From Sapria himalayana (taxonomy: Eukaryota > Streptophyta > Magnoliopsida > Malpighiales > Rafflesiaceae), in the NCBI GenBank assembly GCA_029783825.1, contig JAREIK010000691.1, positions 26,001 through 90,000 of the forward strand: a stretch of 64,000 nucleotides of DNA. Direction: 5' to 3'. The notes under the pieces are model-generated. The model worked only from the letters and a program-made list of their open reading frames with translations. It did no database searches and was not told the origin of the DNA. Position numbers and translations under genes: made by a program. Below, in pieces: positions 52,836-64,000 of this stretch (positions are counted from its first letter, which is position 1; each line of letters starts with the position of its first letter).

Positions 52836-55800
52836 CTACCTGTCTATCTGTCTAATACTCTACTTGTCTATGTATCTACCTTTCGATCGATCTATCTATC
52901 TATCTTTATATCTATCTATATGTCTTTCTATATTTTTATATATTAATCATTCTATCTATCTATGTTTCTATGTATCTATCTATCTATCTTTTAATATATA
53001 TGTTTATCAATCAATCATTCAATCAAACAATCAATCTGCCTATCTATATATATATATATATATATATCTATCAATTTATGAATCTATCTATATGTCTATA
53101 TATCTATCATTTTATCTGTGCATTTGTTGATTTGTGTCTCTATTTATCTATCTATCTATGTGTCTATCTAACTTTTTGTTTTTCTGTTTATGTATTTATT
53201 TGTCTATCTTTATATCTATTTATTTATCTATAATCAGATGTATTTATCTCTATATCTATCTATTGTCTATCTTTCTCTCTATCCATCTATCTTTCTTTCT
53301 ATCTTTCATGTATTTCTTTATATTTTTCTATCTATTTGTCTATGAATCTATCTATCTATTTATCAGTCTATCTGTCTGTCAAACTATCTATCTGTCTATT
53401 TGTCTATATATCTATCTTACTAATTGTATATTTATCTATTCGTCTATCTATCTATGTATGTATCTATCTATCTATATATATGTCGAACTATCTTTTTGTA
53501 AATCAATCAATTTATCTATTTATCTATCTAAATATCTATTTGTCTATTTGTCAATCTGCCTATTTCTATATCTATCTATTTGTATATCTATCTATCTAAC
53601 TATCTATTTATTTTTTTATCTATCTATCTATATATCTATCGAATTATATATCTTTGTATATATATGTGTGTCTATCTATCTATCTATTTTTCTAATTATC
53701 TATATGACTATCTTTCTATACGTCTACTTTTCATTATATCTATCTATCTATCTATCATCTCTCTATCTATATGTTAATCTATCTATCTATATATTTATCT
53801 TTGTCTCTCTCTATCTTTCTATATATATGTCTATCTTTCGATCTATCTATATATCTATCTATATATATATATGTATATTTGTTAATCTATCTATTTGTCT
53901 ATCTGTATGTATATCTATTTATTTTATTTTCTTTATTTCTATCGTTTATCTATATATCTATTTATCTGTCTAAGTGTCTATTTATCTATCTATATTTATG
54001 TCGATTTATATTTTTTCCTTTTTGTCGATCCATTTATCTTTATAACTATCTTTTTGTCTTTCAGTAAATCTATCAATCTTTATATCTATCTGTCTGTCTA
54101 ATAGTCCATCTATCTACCTAATTATCTATATATTTATATGTGTATCTATTTGTTTATCTATCTATCTTTCTAAATATAAATATAAATATAAATAAATTAA
54201 TAGATATATATATATATATTTGTCTATTTGCCTATTTGTGTGTGTGTGTGTGTGTATCTATATATACATCTATATTTATATCTATCTACTTGTCTATCTA
54301 TCTATTTGTCTATTTGTTTATATGCCTAACTATCTATATGATTTTTTTCTATCTATATATCTATCTATCAATGTATCCGCCTATCCATATATCTGTCTAA
54401 CTGTCTATGTATTTTTTTATTTATCTATCAATCTTTTGGTCAATCTATCTATATATTTTTATATTTGTCAATTTATATATCTATCTATATGTTTATCTAT
54501 CTTTTTGTTTATTTATCTATCTGTCGATCTCTCTATATTTTTATCTATCTATCTAATTGTTTAATTGTAATTTTGTCTATTAGCCATTCATTAAATCTGT
54601 CTATCTATATATCAACCTATGTATTTATCTATCTATCTTTATATTTATCTATCTAACTATCCAAATGTTTTTTTATCTATCTATTGATCTGTCAGTCTGT
54701 CTATTTGCTATATGTCTATATATCTGTATATGTATTTATCTATCCATCTATATATCAATCTGTGTCTATTTCTCTATATATCTTTCTATCTATTTAACTA
54801 CATATATATATATATTTATATCTCTCTTTATCTATCTATCCTTCTATTTATTTGTCTAATTGATTATATGTCTCCTTAACTATATTTGTAACTATCAAAC
54901 TATCTATCTTGATATCTATTAAATTGTCTATCTTTTAATCTATCTATCTATCTAATTGTCTAAACATCTTTTCTATGTATTAGAATATCAATAAATCTAT
55001 ATATTTGTCTATCTTTCTATATATCTATGTACTATCAATCTATGTGTCTATCTATCTATCTTTTATATATCTATCTATCTATATATTTGTCTTAATTATA
55101 TATCTCTAACTATCTATTTGTCTATCAAACTATTAGTCTATCAATTAATCTGTCTACCTATCTATCTGTCTAATTATCTATCTAGTTTATGCAACTATCT
55201 TTCTATTTGTCAAACTATCTATATGTCAATTATTAATCTATGTATATGTCTATCTATCTATCAATTTTTATAATTATTTAACTATCTATCTATTTATATG
55301 TCAATATTTCTGTATTTATATCTTTCTTTCTTTCTATTAGTCTATCTATCTATTTATATATATTTTTGTTAATCTATTTATCTACATATTTATTTTTCTG
55401 TCTATATATATATATATATATATATCTATCTAATTATCTATCTAGTGAGTTATCTATCTGTCTGTCTGTCTATCTCTTTTGTCTATCAGTCTATTTATCT
55501 ATCTATCTAACTATTTGTCTATCTGTATATTTGAATATATGTATATCTATCTATCTATATATTTGTCAATCAATCTATCAATATATATTTGTCTATCAAA
55601 CAATCTATATATCTAGCTATCTAGCTATCTATCTATCTATCTATCTATCTAACTGTCTATAAATCTATCTCTCTATCTTTCTATTTGTTTATCTTTTTAT
55701 TTATCTAATTCTCTATTTACTTATCTTTCTATCTACGTATATATCTATTTGTCTATCTGTATGTATGTCTCTCTTTGTATCTATCAATCTATCTCTATCT

Positions 55801-56311
55801 ATATGTCTACGTTTCTATGTTTCTATGTGTCTATTTGTCTATGTCTCTATGTGTCAATGTGTCTATGTGTTATTGTGTCTATGTGTCTATGTACCTATGT
55901 ATTTATCTATCTATCTATCTTATTGTCAATCTATATATTTATCTGTTTATCTATCTATCTACCTATCTATCTATTTGTTTATCTATATATCTGTCTATAT
56001 TTCTAATTATCTATCTATCTACATGTTTATATATTTAATTATTAATTTTTCTATCTATCTTTCTTTCTATCTGTCTATCTGCCTGTTTGTCTCTCTATCT
56101 AGGTTTGTATCTGTCGATTTTTCTATCTATTTATCTATCTTTCAATATGTCTTTTCACAATATTTGTATTCATCTATTAAACTATCTATCTATCTATCTA
56201 TATATATATATATCAATCTATATATCTATATGTCTATCTATCTAACTCTTTATCTATATATCTATCTTTCTATCATTCATTTTATTTGTCTATATGTTTC
56301 TTTATTTATCT

Positions 56312-56364
<53 letters not shown>

Positions 56365-57174
56365 TATAAGTCTATTAGACTATGTAGAAATTTATCTATC
56401 TATCTATCTATCAATTGATCAATCAATCAATCTGTCTACTTATCTATTTGTTTATTTATCAATAGTTTATCTTATTATCTCTCTAAGAATTTACTATCTA
56501 TCTATCTATCTATCTATTTGTCTATCTGACTATCTATTTATCTGTGTATCTATTTATCTATCTATATGTCTATCTAAAAATCTATCTATATGTCTATCTA
56601 TTTAATTGTATATATGTCTATATATCAATCTATCTATCTATGTAACTATCTATATTTCTGTCTATCTAACTATCTAACTATCTTTCTGTCTATAAGTCTT
56701 TCGGTATATTAGTCAATCTACTTATATATATATATATATATTAGTTTATCTAATTGTCTATTTGTATATATCTATCTATTTATCTATTTAACTATCAAAT
56801 TATCTATCAAGTCTCTTAGTTTATTAGTCTATCAGTTTATTAGTCTTCTTGTCTATTTATTTATCTATTAACCTTTATATTTTTCTATCTATCTATCTAT
56901 TTGTCTCTCTATCTATCTATCTACCTATCTATTTATATACATATCTATATATTTATTTATCTATTTGTCAATGTCTCTATGTGTCTAAATGTCTATCGAT
57001 ATGTCTATCTATCAATCTAAATATCTATCAATCATCAAATCTATATATATGTCTATCTCTCTAGCAGTCTATTTGGTTATCTCTATCTATTTAATTATTT
57101 ATCTATCTATCCTTCTATTTGTTTGTCAATCTATTTGTCTTTCTATCTATTTGTCTAGCTATCTCTATGTGTAT

Positions 57175-57211
<37 letters not shown>

Positions 57212-57216
<5 letters not shown>

Positions 57217-58540
57217 AAGTCTTTTATCATTTATTAAAAAAAACATACCCCTCACTTGTAGGCAGAGGAAAACCTTTACAACCTAAGAAAGCTATTTATA
57301 AGACATTCCATTTACAGGGCAATTCCCTAGCCAGAAATACAGAGAATTATCCTTATTTAAGATTAACTATGACGGAAGCCGCTCTCTTTGTGATTCTTCA
57401 TTATTATATAATAGTGAACAGCATGTAGACTTTCCACACCAGCAGGTATATTCATCTCAGCAGTGGGAGGACATATGGCAGCAACAGAGTGCTCTCTACA
57501 TGGGTATATGCACTGTGTAAATTTTTGTTCTCCCCTAGCAACAACAGACTTCGCATATGGCAGCAATAGACAACAGCAGACTTTCCCCAGCTTCTTCTTT
57601 ATTCTCCCATCATCCTAATTTTTGTTTAGGCAGGTTTTCCATGATATGTACTCCTTTATTTGATATTGTCTCTACATCTGTGTGGAGGCAGTTTTAGTAG
57701 CAGCACTGATCGCTCTTTTCTTCAAGGCAGCAGCAGCAGCAGCACTGGAGGCTCTTTAGCAGCAGCAGCAACACTGGAGGCAGTTTTAGTCAGCATATGG
57801 GGTAGTGCTGCCCATGTGGTCGGGCCTCTATCTCTCCTCTTCCCCGTGCGTCTGGCTCTTTTCTTCACGAGTTCCCAGCCGTCTTCCTTCCTCGTTTATA
57901 CACTGCCGATCCTGTAACAAAACCAAAGAGAAAACAAAAAAATGACCGTGCCTACCAGTTCTTGACACCCTATTACCTTTATCATTGATTAAACTTATAC
58001 AACAAAAGACTAAAGCTCCACAGAATTGTCGATTTCTCCTCTTTAACATTATGCAAGGAAAAGACAGAATACATATTGTCCTGCAAGAAAAGTTAAAGTA
58101 CATCCTTTCTAAAGAGAATATCGAATTCTGCCGAAATGCAGAATTAGCACATATTTTGGATATGCAGAATTTCTAAATTACATACATATTATTATGACAC
58201 CCTTACATTTTAGCTATGCACTATTCCGCTAAAATGCAGAATTAACACATCCTACAATGGGATCTCCTTCATTTTAGCTATGCACTATTCTACCCTTACA
58301 TTTATACCATATTTTAAGATACTCATTTTTCTGCCGAAAAGCAGAGTTAATATGTATGTAATTGTGAGACAGACATTCTCTGCAATGGTGAATTCTCGCA
58401 CAATCTAGCAGAAAGATGAGACTTTGTCATACCTTCGTGGTCTGTTTATTTGTTCTAATATAAGGAAAACCAATTTTATCTAAACATGCTATTCCCTTTA
58501 GTTTATTTGGCATGAATTTTTCATTATATTCTATATCTCC
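57212..58540 (-). other. LINE 3' region with CAG-rich patch
   Basis: Non-coding sequence after the ORF2 stop. It includes interrupted CAG triplets at about 57725-57775 on the + strand, each cluster followed by an ACTGGAGGC word. Short open frames on both strands here (for example 57660-57917) have no domain. It reads as one unit with the LINE because the target duplication lies outside it. Confidence 0.65.
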
Positions 58541-59878
58541 TCAGGTGGTGCCTATTTTAGATAGACTGTCCCCTAGATTATTAGCTTCTCTATATATATG
58601 TATTATTGAGGCCTTCAGTTCGTCCAAAAGACTAAGAATTACTTCTAGATCCTCTTCATACCTCCATAATATTTTCTTATTGATTATTGTATCAACTAAT
58701 AATTTTGAATCTACCTGAACTTCAATGTTTTTAAAGTTTAGCTGCTTACATATCTCTAACCCTGATTTTAATGCTCTAATATCTGATTCTAAAGCCGAGG
58801 AGGCTCTACTAGATCTGGTGAAAGCTCTCTGTACTGTTCCTGTATGATCTCTTATTACCCTGCCTCCTCTTGCTATTCCAGTGTCCCTGCTAAAACTCCC
58901 ATCCGTATTAAGTGAAAGTTTACCAACCGGCGGAGCATTCCACTGTATACATTTAGCCCATTGCTGTTTTAAAACTTTGTATGTGAGATCCCATTCTTTC
59001 TCAAGCTTCTTTTCTTGTTTCATTTCCTGTATAACTATCGGTTTTATTATTGATATATTACATATCTCCTTTCTAATATCTTTTATAATTTCTGTTAAAT
59101 TCATCCTTATATTTTCAAATTTACTTTTGTTTCGAGATTTCCATATGCACCAAATAATTAGATGCGGCAGTTTCTGATTAAGCCATTTCCTGGTGGGGCT
59201 TTTCGTGTGTTCTTTTTCCCATTTTTTAACTTTATCTATTAATTCATCATCTATTTTACATATTATTTTTTCCCCTTCCATCTCTCTCCATATTTCTGCT
59301 ACGATGGATCCATTAGAAAGCAAAAGATCAGTTGTTTCAACTGCTTGTGAATAGCAATCACATCTCGATGCCATGTTTATTCCTTTCTTTTGTATATTTC
59401 TATCTACCGGTATAGCATTCATTAAAGCCTTCCATGTGAAGGAGCGCATTTTTTGCGGGATGTTTTCTTGCCATACCCATTTAAATAGAGTTTGAGCCGG
59501 TTTTTTTTTTCTGACCAAATCTTTTGCCGACTTGAGGGAAAAATTTCCTTGTGGTGTTAACATCCATTTCCAGCCACTCTTCTTTAGTATAGAGTATGAG
59601 TCTACTATCTCTTTTTGTTTTTCCATTGACTTCCAGCTGTTCGAAGCTTTCTTAATGGTCTTATTCTTATTATCTAAATATCTTGCCCGCATATATTTAG
59701 CCCAAAGATTATCGCTTTCTTTAAGTCTCCACCAGCTTTTACAGTCCCAGGCAGCTACCAAGTCTTGAAGGCTCATCAAACCTAATCATGCTTCCTCTTT
59801 CGGATAACAGATACTTTTCCAGTCCTTCTAGTGTAGTTTATTTCTGCCTTGTTTTTTACCCTATAAGAAGTTAGCCAT
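58541..59878 (-). pseudogene. LINE ORF2 C-terminal part: zf-RVT and RNase H domains
   Basis: LINE ORF2 encodes endonuclease, reverse transcriptase and, in many plant L1 elements, a C-terminal RNase H. Only the end remains. A 410-codon frame begins at ATG 59776. Residues 84-160 (numbered from one codon upstream) fit the zf-RVT region (KWVWQENIPQKMRSFTWKAL, then GINMASRCDCYS). Residues 288-412 are an RNase H of the plant RVT_3 type with the acidic residues in place: NTDGS (Asp293), ALESDIRALKSGLE (Glu331), VQVDSKLLVD (Asp357) and REANNLGDSLSK (Asp404). Upstream, the same frame continues (DWKSICYPKEEA, then LGLMSLQDL) across a TGA at 59786-59788 and a TAG further up, so the element is dead even beyond its truncation. 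Confidence 0.88.
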
Positions 59879-59907
59879 TATCTTTATATATATATATATA
59901 TATATAT

Positions 59908-61448
59908 CTAAAAGTCTGTCTCTTTGCCTATCTAACTATATATCTATATGATTATTTATTAATTTATCTGAATGTCTATATGTCTATCTATCTATCTATG
60001 TAACTATCTAACTATCTTTCTTTCTATAGATCTATCTATCCATCTGTCTATCTGGCTATTTATCATTCAATTTGTCAATTTGTCTATTTGTCTACCTATC
60101 TATTATTCTATTTATGTATCTATTTATATTTAATCTATATGTCAATTTGTCTATCTATCTATATATCTATCTACTTATTTGTTTATTTATCTAAATGTTT
60201 ATATGTCTATCTATCTTTCTATGTAAATATAAAACTATTTATTTTTTCTATTTATCTAATAGGTCGAACTATCTCACTATCTTTCTATCTTTCTATCTAT
60301 CATTTAATTTATCTATCTATTTATATATCTTACTACCATTAAGTCTATCCATCTAATTGTTTATCTGTCTATCTATCTAGTTATCTAAATGATTTGGGTA
60401 ACTATCTATCTATTTGTCTATTTTCTTTGTTGTATAAGTATCTATGTATTTATGTATATATCTATCTATATGTCTTTCCATCTATCTCATTATGTGTATA
60501 TCTATCTTTATTTTTATCTATTTATCTATATATATTCTATCTATCTATTGATATATATATCATGCATTCTATATGTCTAACTATCAAATTGTCTATCTAT
60601 CTATCTATCTATCTATCTCTTTGTCAATTAGCCTATTTTTTATCTGTATATTCATCTATCTATATATTTGAACATCTATCTATGTGTCTATCTATTTATC
60701 TATCTATATATGTGTCTATTTGTCTATCTATCTATTTGTATATGTATCTTTCTTTCTGAATATCTATCTAATACTCTATCAGTTTATCTATCTATATATC
60801 TATCTATCTATCTATGTATTTGTCTTTCTATCTACCTTTCAATCTATCTAATTGTCTGTCTATCTATCTATCATTGTATATATCTATGTTTCTCTCTAAC
60901 TATCTAACTATATATATATATATATTTATCTATTAGTCTACCGATCTATCTATCTATCTATTTGTCTAATTATATAACTATCTTTCTATAATTTAACCTA
61001 TTAGTCTATCAGTTTATCTCACAATATGAATAGCTTTTGATTTGTCTATCTATCTTTTTAGTTATCTTTCTATCTGTCTATAGGCCTATCTGTCCATATG
61101 TCTATCAATCAATTTTCCTATCTATCTATCTGATTAATTTTTTAATAGTCCATCTTTTTCTATCTCAATATATCAATCTTTCCATATCTTTATGTGTCTA
61201 TCTATCTGGCTATTTATCTATCTATATATGTATCTATTTATATGTCTTTCTATATATGTGTCTATTTATCTATATGGCTATCTATTTATATCTCTATTTG
61301 TCTATCTATCTATTTGTCTTTCTGTCAATATCTATCTTTTATTTATAAATCTATCAACCTATCAATATATATATATATATGTCAAATAAACTATCTAAAT
61401 ATCTGACTATCTTTTTATCAGTCTATCTATTTATCTTTATATGTATCA

Positions 61449-61486
<38 letters not shown>

Positions 61487-61569
61487 ATCTATCTTTCTAT
61501 TTGTTCATTGGTCTATCTTTTTTTAAGTATATTTATCTATTTATCTATCTATGTATCTATCTGTCTGTC

Positions 61570-61606
<37 letters not shown>

Positions 61607-62132
61607 CTATCTATCTATCTATCTATTTATTTATTTATTTGTCTATCTATCTATCTATATATTTTAATTTCAGTCTATTTTTCTATCTAGCTATCTGTCT
61701 AACTTGTATATATCTATCTTTCTATTTGTCTATCTATCTATTTTTATAATTATCTTCAAATCTACCTATCTATCGATTTGTTTATCTATCTGTCTTTCTA
61801 TCTATCTATTTTTCAATCTATCTCTCTACCCATCTATCTATTTTATTATCTATCAGTCTATCGACAAATCTATCTATTTATCTATTTAACTATTTAACTT
61901 ACAATTTGTCTATATATCTATCTATATGTCTATCTGTTTATCTACCTATCTAGGTATCTATCTTTTTATCTATTTGGCTAACTATTTTTAATCTGTTTAA
62001 CTATTTATCTATTTATTAAATCAATCTATAGTCCATCTATCTATCTATCTATCTGTCTGTCTGTCTATCTATTTTTAAATCTATTTATCTGTTTATTTAT
62101 CTATTTTTCCTATCTATATATTAATCAAACTC

Positions 62133-62167
<35 letters not shown>

Positions 62168-64000
62168 GTTTATCTTTCTATTTATCTATTTATCTATCTA
62201 TCTATTTATCTATCTACCTACTATTAATCTCTTTATTTGTCTTTTAGTCCATCACTCTATGTTTCTATCTATCTTTTAGTCTACCAGTCTATTAGTCTAT
62301 GTGTCTATCTATCTATCTATATATTTGTCTATCTATCTATTTGTCTAATTGTATATCTATCTATCTATCTTTTTATCTTTATATCTTTCTATCAGTTTAT
62401 TTTTCTATCTTTTTATATATCTATATGTCAATAGGTATAAATATGTATCTATATAACTTTCTATTTGTCTATATTTATATGTGTTTATCTATCAATCGAT
62501 CTATTTATCTATATGTCAATATGTCTTTCTATCTATATATATATCTGTCTACTATCATTCTATGTATCTACCTATCTAACTATTTGTCTATCTATATATA
62601 TGTTTATATGCCTAATTATACATCTTATCTATCTATTTATGTATCTATTTGACTATCTATCTGTCTATCTTTCAGTTTATATATGTGTAAATCTTTCTAT
62701 CTTTCTATCTGTGTATCTATGTATCTATTTATTACCTAATAGATTGTCTATCTATCTATATTTTTATGTATCTATCTTTCTATTAAGATGCCTATCTATT
62801 TGTGTATATAACAAATTTTAAATATATCTATCTATTTATTTATCAATTTATCGATCTACTTGTTTACCTATCTATCTATCTGTCGATCTTTTAATCTATC
62901 TATCTATCAGTTTTTCTATCTATCTGTCTATCTTTCCAACTATCTGCCTATTTATCTATCTAGCTATCTGTATATCAATCTGCCTATATGTAAGTCTATT
63001 TATTTGTTTATGTGTCTATTTATCTATCTATCTAACTATCTGTCTATTTATCTATTTGTCTTTCTGTCTATCTATCTTTCTATCAATCTATCACTCTATC
63101 TATCTTTCAATTATTCTATCAATCATTCTATCCATCTTTCTTTCAATCTTTCTATCAAATTATCTATCATCTTTCTATATATCTATCGATATGTCTATCA
63201 ATCTATCTATATATATATATATATATATCTATATATCTATCTTTCTATCTATATTTCTATCAATCTGTATATTTATCTATTTTTAAATATGTCTAAAAAT
63301 ATGTCTATCAATCTATCTATATGCATGTCTATCTATATGACTATCTATTTGTCTATCTATCTATCTATATGTCCGTCCGTCTATCTATATTTCTTATTGT
63401 CTAATTATATGTCTGTTTATCTAATTGTCTATCTATCTATTTGTCAATCTAAAAATATATCTATCTGTCTATCTATCTCTCTTTCTATCTATTTATATAT
63501 CTAAATATCTATCTATCTATTTGTCTATATATCTGTCTATCTGTCATTTTTTCTATCTATCTTTATATCTACTTGTCTATCTATCTATATATCTATCTAT
63601 CTTTCTGTCTGTCTATTTTTCAATTTGTTTATCTCTATGTTAAAATATCTATCTATGTCTTTGTCTATCTGCCTGTCTATCTATCTTTCTATATACTTAT
63701 TTATCTGCCTACCTATCTTTCAATCATTCTTTCTATTCATTTTTCAATTTATTTGTCTTTCAATTAGTATATTTGTGTGTCTATCAATATATCTATCAAT
63801 TTGTCTATCAATTTGAATATCCATCTTTTTATATATCTGTCTATCTATCTTTCTATCTAGCTTTCTATCTGTTTGTATGTCTATATGTCGATCTATTTCT
63901 AGGTATATCTAAAAATATATCTACATGTTTATATATCTATCTATCTCTCTCTATCTATCTATTTTTTTACTTGTCTATTCATCTGTCTATTTATTTATCT
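59908..64000. repeat. degenerate TATC (GATA/GACA) array 5, runs off the window
   Basis: Continuation of array 4 beyond the LINE, same orientation, still in full repeat at the last base. (TG)n(TA)n compound tracts lie at about 61574-61606 and (TA)n at about 61453-61482 and 63206-63228. No gene. Confidence 0.95.

Larger units (their letters stand above)
47276..57171. repeat. degenerate TATC (GATA/GACA) array 4
   Basis: The largest uninterrupted TCTA-step block in the window, starting immediately after CACTA-like end E and in the same orientation as the others. Long (TA)n tracts lie at about 50769-50818 and 56314-56359, and a (TG)n tract at about 54239-54256. It includes a tandem duplication of about 300 bp (52318-52835) and TCTATGTG octamer zones (51845-51990, 55800-55900). 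It continues on the other side of the LINE as array 5. Confidence 0.95.
57212..59878 (-). mobile_element. 5'-truncated L1-type LINE inserted in the TATC array
   Basis: The minus-strand insert carries the C-terminal part of ORF2 followed by about 1.3 kb of 3' region. It is flanked by TATCTTTA(TA)n on both sides (57172-57211 and 59879-59907), a long target-site duplication placed in a TA-rich part of the array. The 3' end (left) shows an AATAAA signal about 20 bp before the border but no poly(A) tail. The 5' end (right) starts inside ORF2, which is the usual outcome of incomplete reverse transcription. G+C is clearly higher than in the array. Confidence 0.88.

Noticed and set aside
58881..59177. 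Plus-strand open frames across the LINE
   Set aside because: Antisense shadows of the ORF2 RNase H region.
7612..63816. Dozens of long open frames on the + strand rich in Ser, Ile, Tyr, Leu (up to about 310 codons)
   Set aside because: They are translations of the TATC repeat. A 4-bp unit read in three frames gives a repeating Leu-Ser-Ile-Tyr pattern with few stops (TAA/TAG/TGA are rare in it), several frames overlap, and no other protein feature is present.
7605..64000. Possible CRISPR array or tandem coding repeat in the TCTA blocks
   Set aside because: There is no constant repeat with unique spacers; units are 4 bp with random point changes, and the context is a plant nuclear genome.

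Overview
This window looks like repeat-rich, non-coding nuclear DNA from a flowering plant. Every recognisable protein-coding trace belongs to a plant gene or plant transposon family: two ARF-type GTPase retrocopies, an STT3 oligosaccharyltransferase fragment that keeps its introns, a BOI/SBP-type RING finger relic, a Ty1/copia gag relic with a tRNA-Met-like primer-binding site, a plant L1-type LINE carrying an RNase H domain, and CACTA-type transposon ends. I see no intact host gene, no tRNA or rRNA gene and no CRISPR array. Base composition is very AT-rich. The species cannot be named from the sequence.

About 29 kb, close to half the window, is degenerate tetranucleotide DNA built from TCTA/TATC steps with many TGTC, TTTC and TATT variants (GATA/GACA on the other strand, so Bkm-like). 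It forms five blocks: 7605-11680, 17714-24923, 29680-33443, 47276-57171 and 59908-64000. All five have the same orientation. They generate a crowd of artificial reading frames rich in Ser, Ile, Tyr and Leu.

Layout: 1-830 AT-rich; 840-4290 a roughly 555-bp tandem satellite with an ARF retrocopy in it; 4290-7604 the right-hand part of a CACTA-like element with a BOI RING relic inside; 7605-11680 TATC array; 11681-17713 the left-hand part of a related CACTA-like element carrying an STT3 gene fragment; 17714-24923 TATC array; 24955-25900 copia relic; 25900-29679 AT-rich DNA running into a third, right-facing CACTA-like end; 29680-33443 TATC array; 33444-34423 unclassified; 34424-47275 a probable complete CACTA-like element with long inverted ends, holding minisatellites, exon-like scraps and a second satellite block with a second ARF retrocopy; 47276-64000 TATC array split by a LINE at 57212-59878.

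The main structural signal is that TATC arrays abut CACTA-like termini at four places (7604/7605, 11680/11681, 29679/29680, 47275/47276). The arms on either side of the first array (4290-7604 and 11681-15650) are inverted copies of each other, but each holds a different host gene relic in the comparable position. The simplest reading is one very long TATC array invaded repeatedly by gene-capturing CACTA-like elements. The alternative is that arrays were seeded or carried by the element ends.
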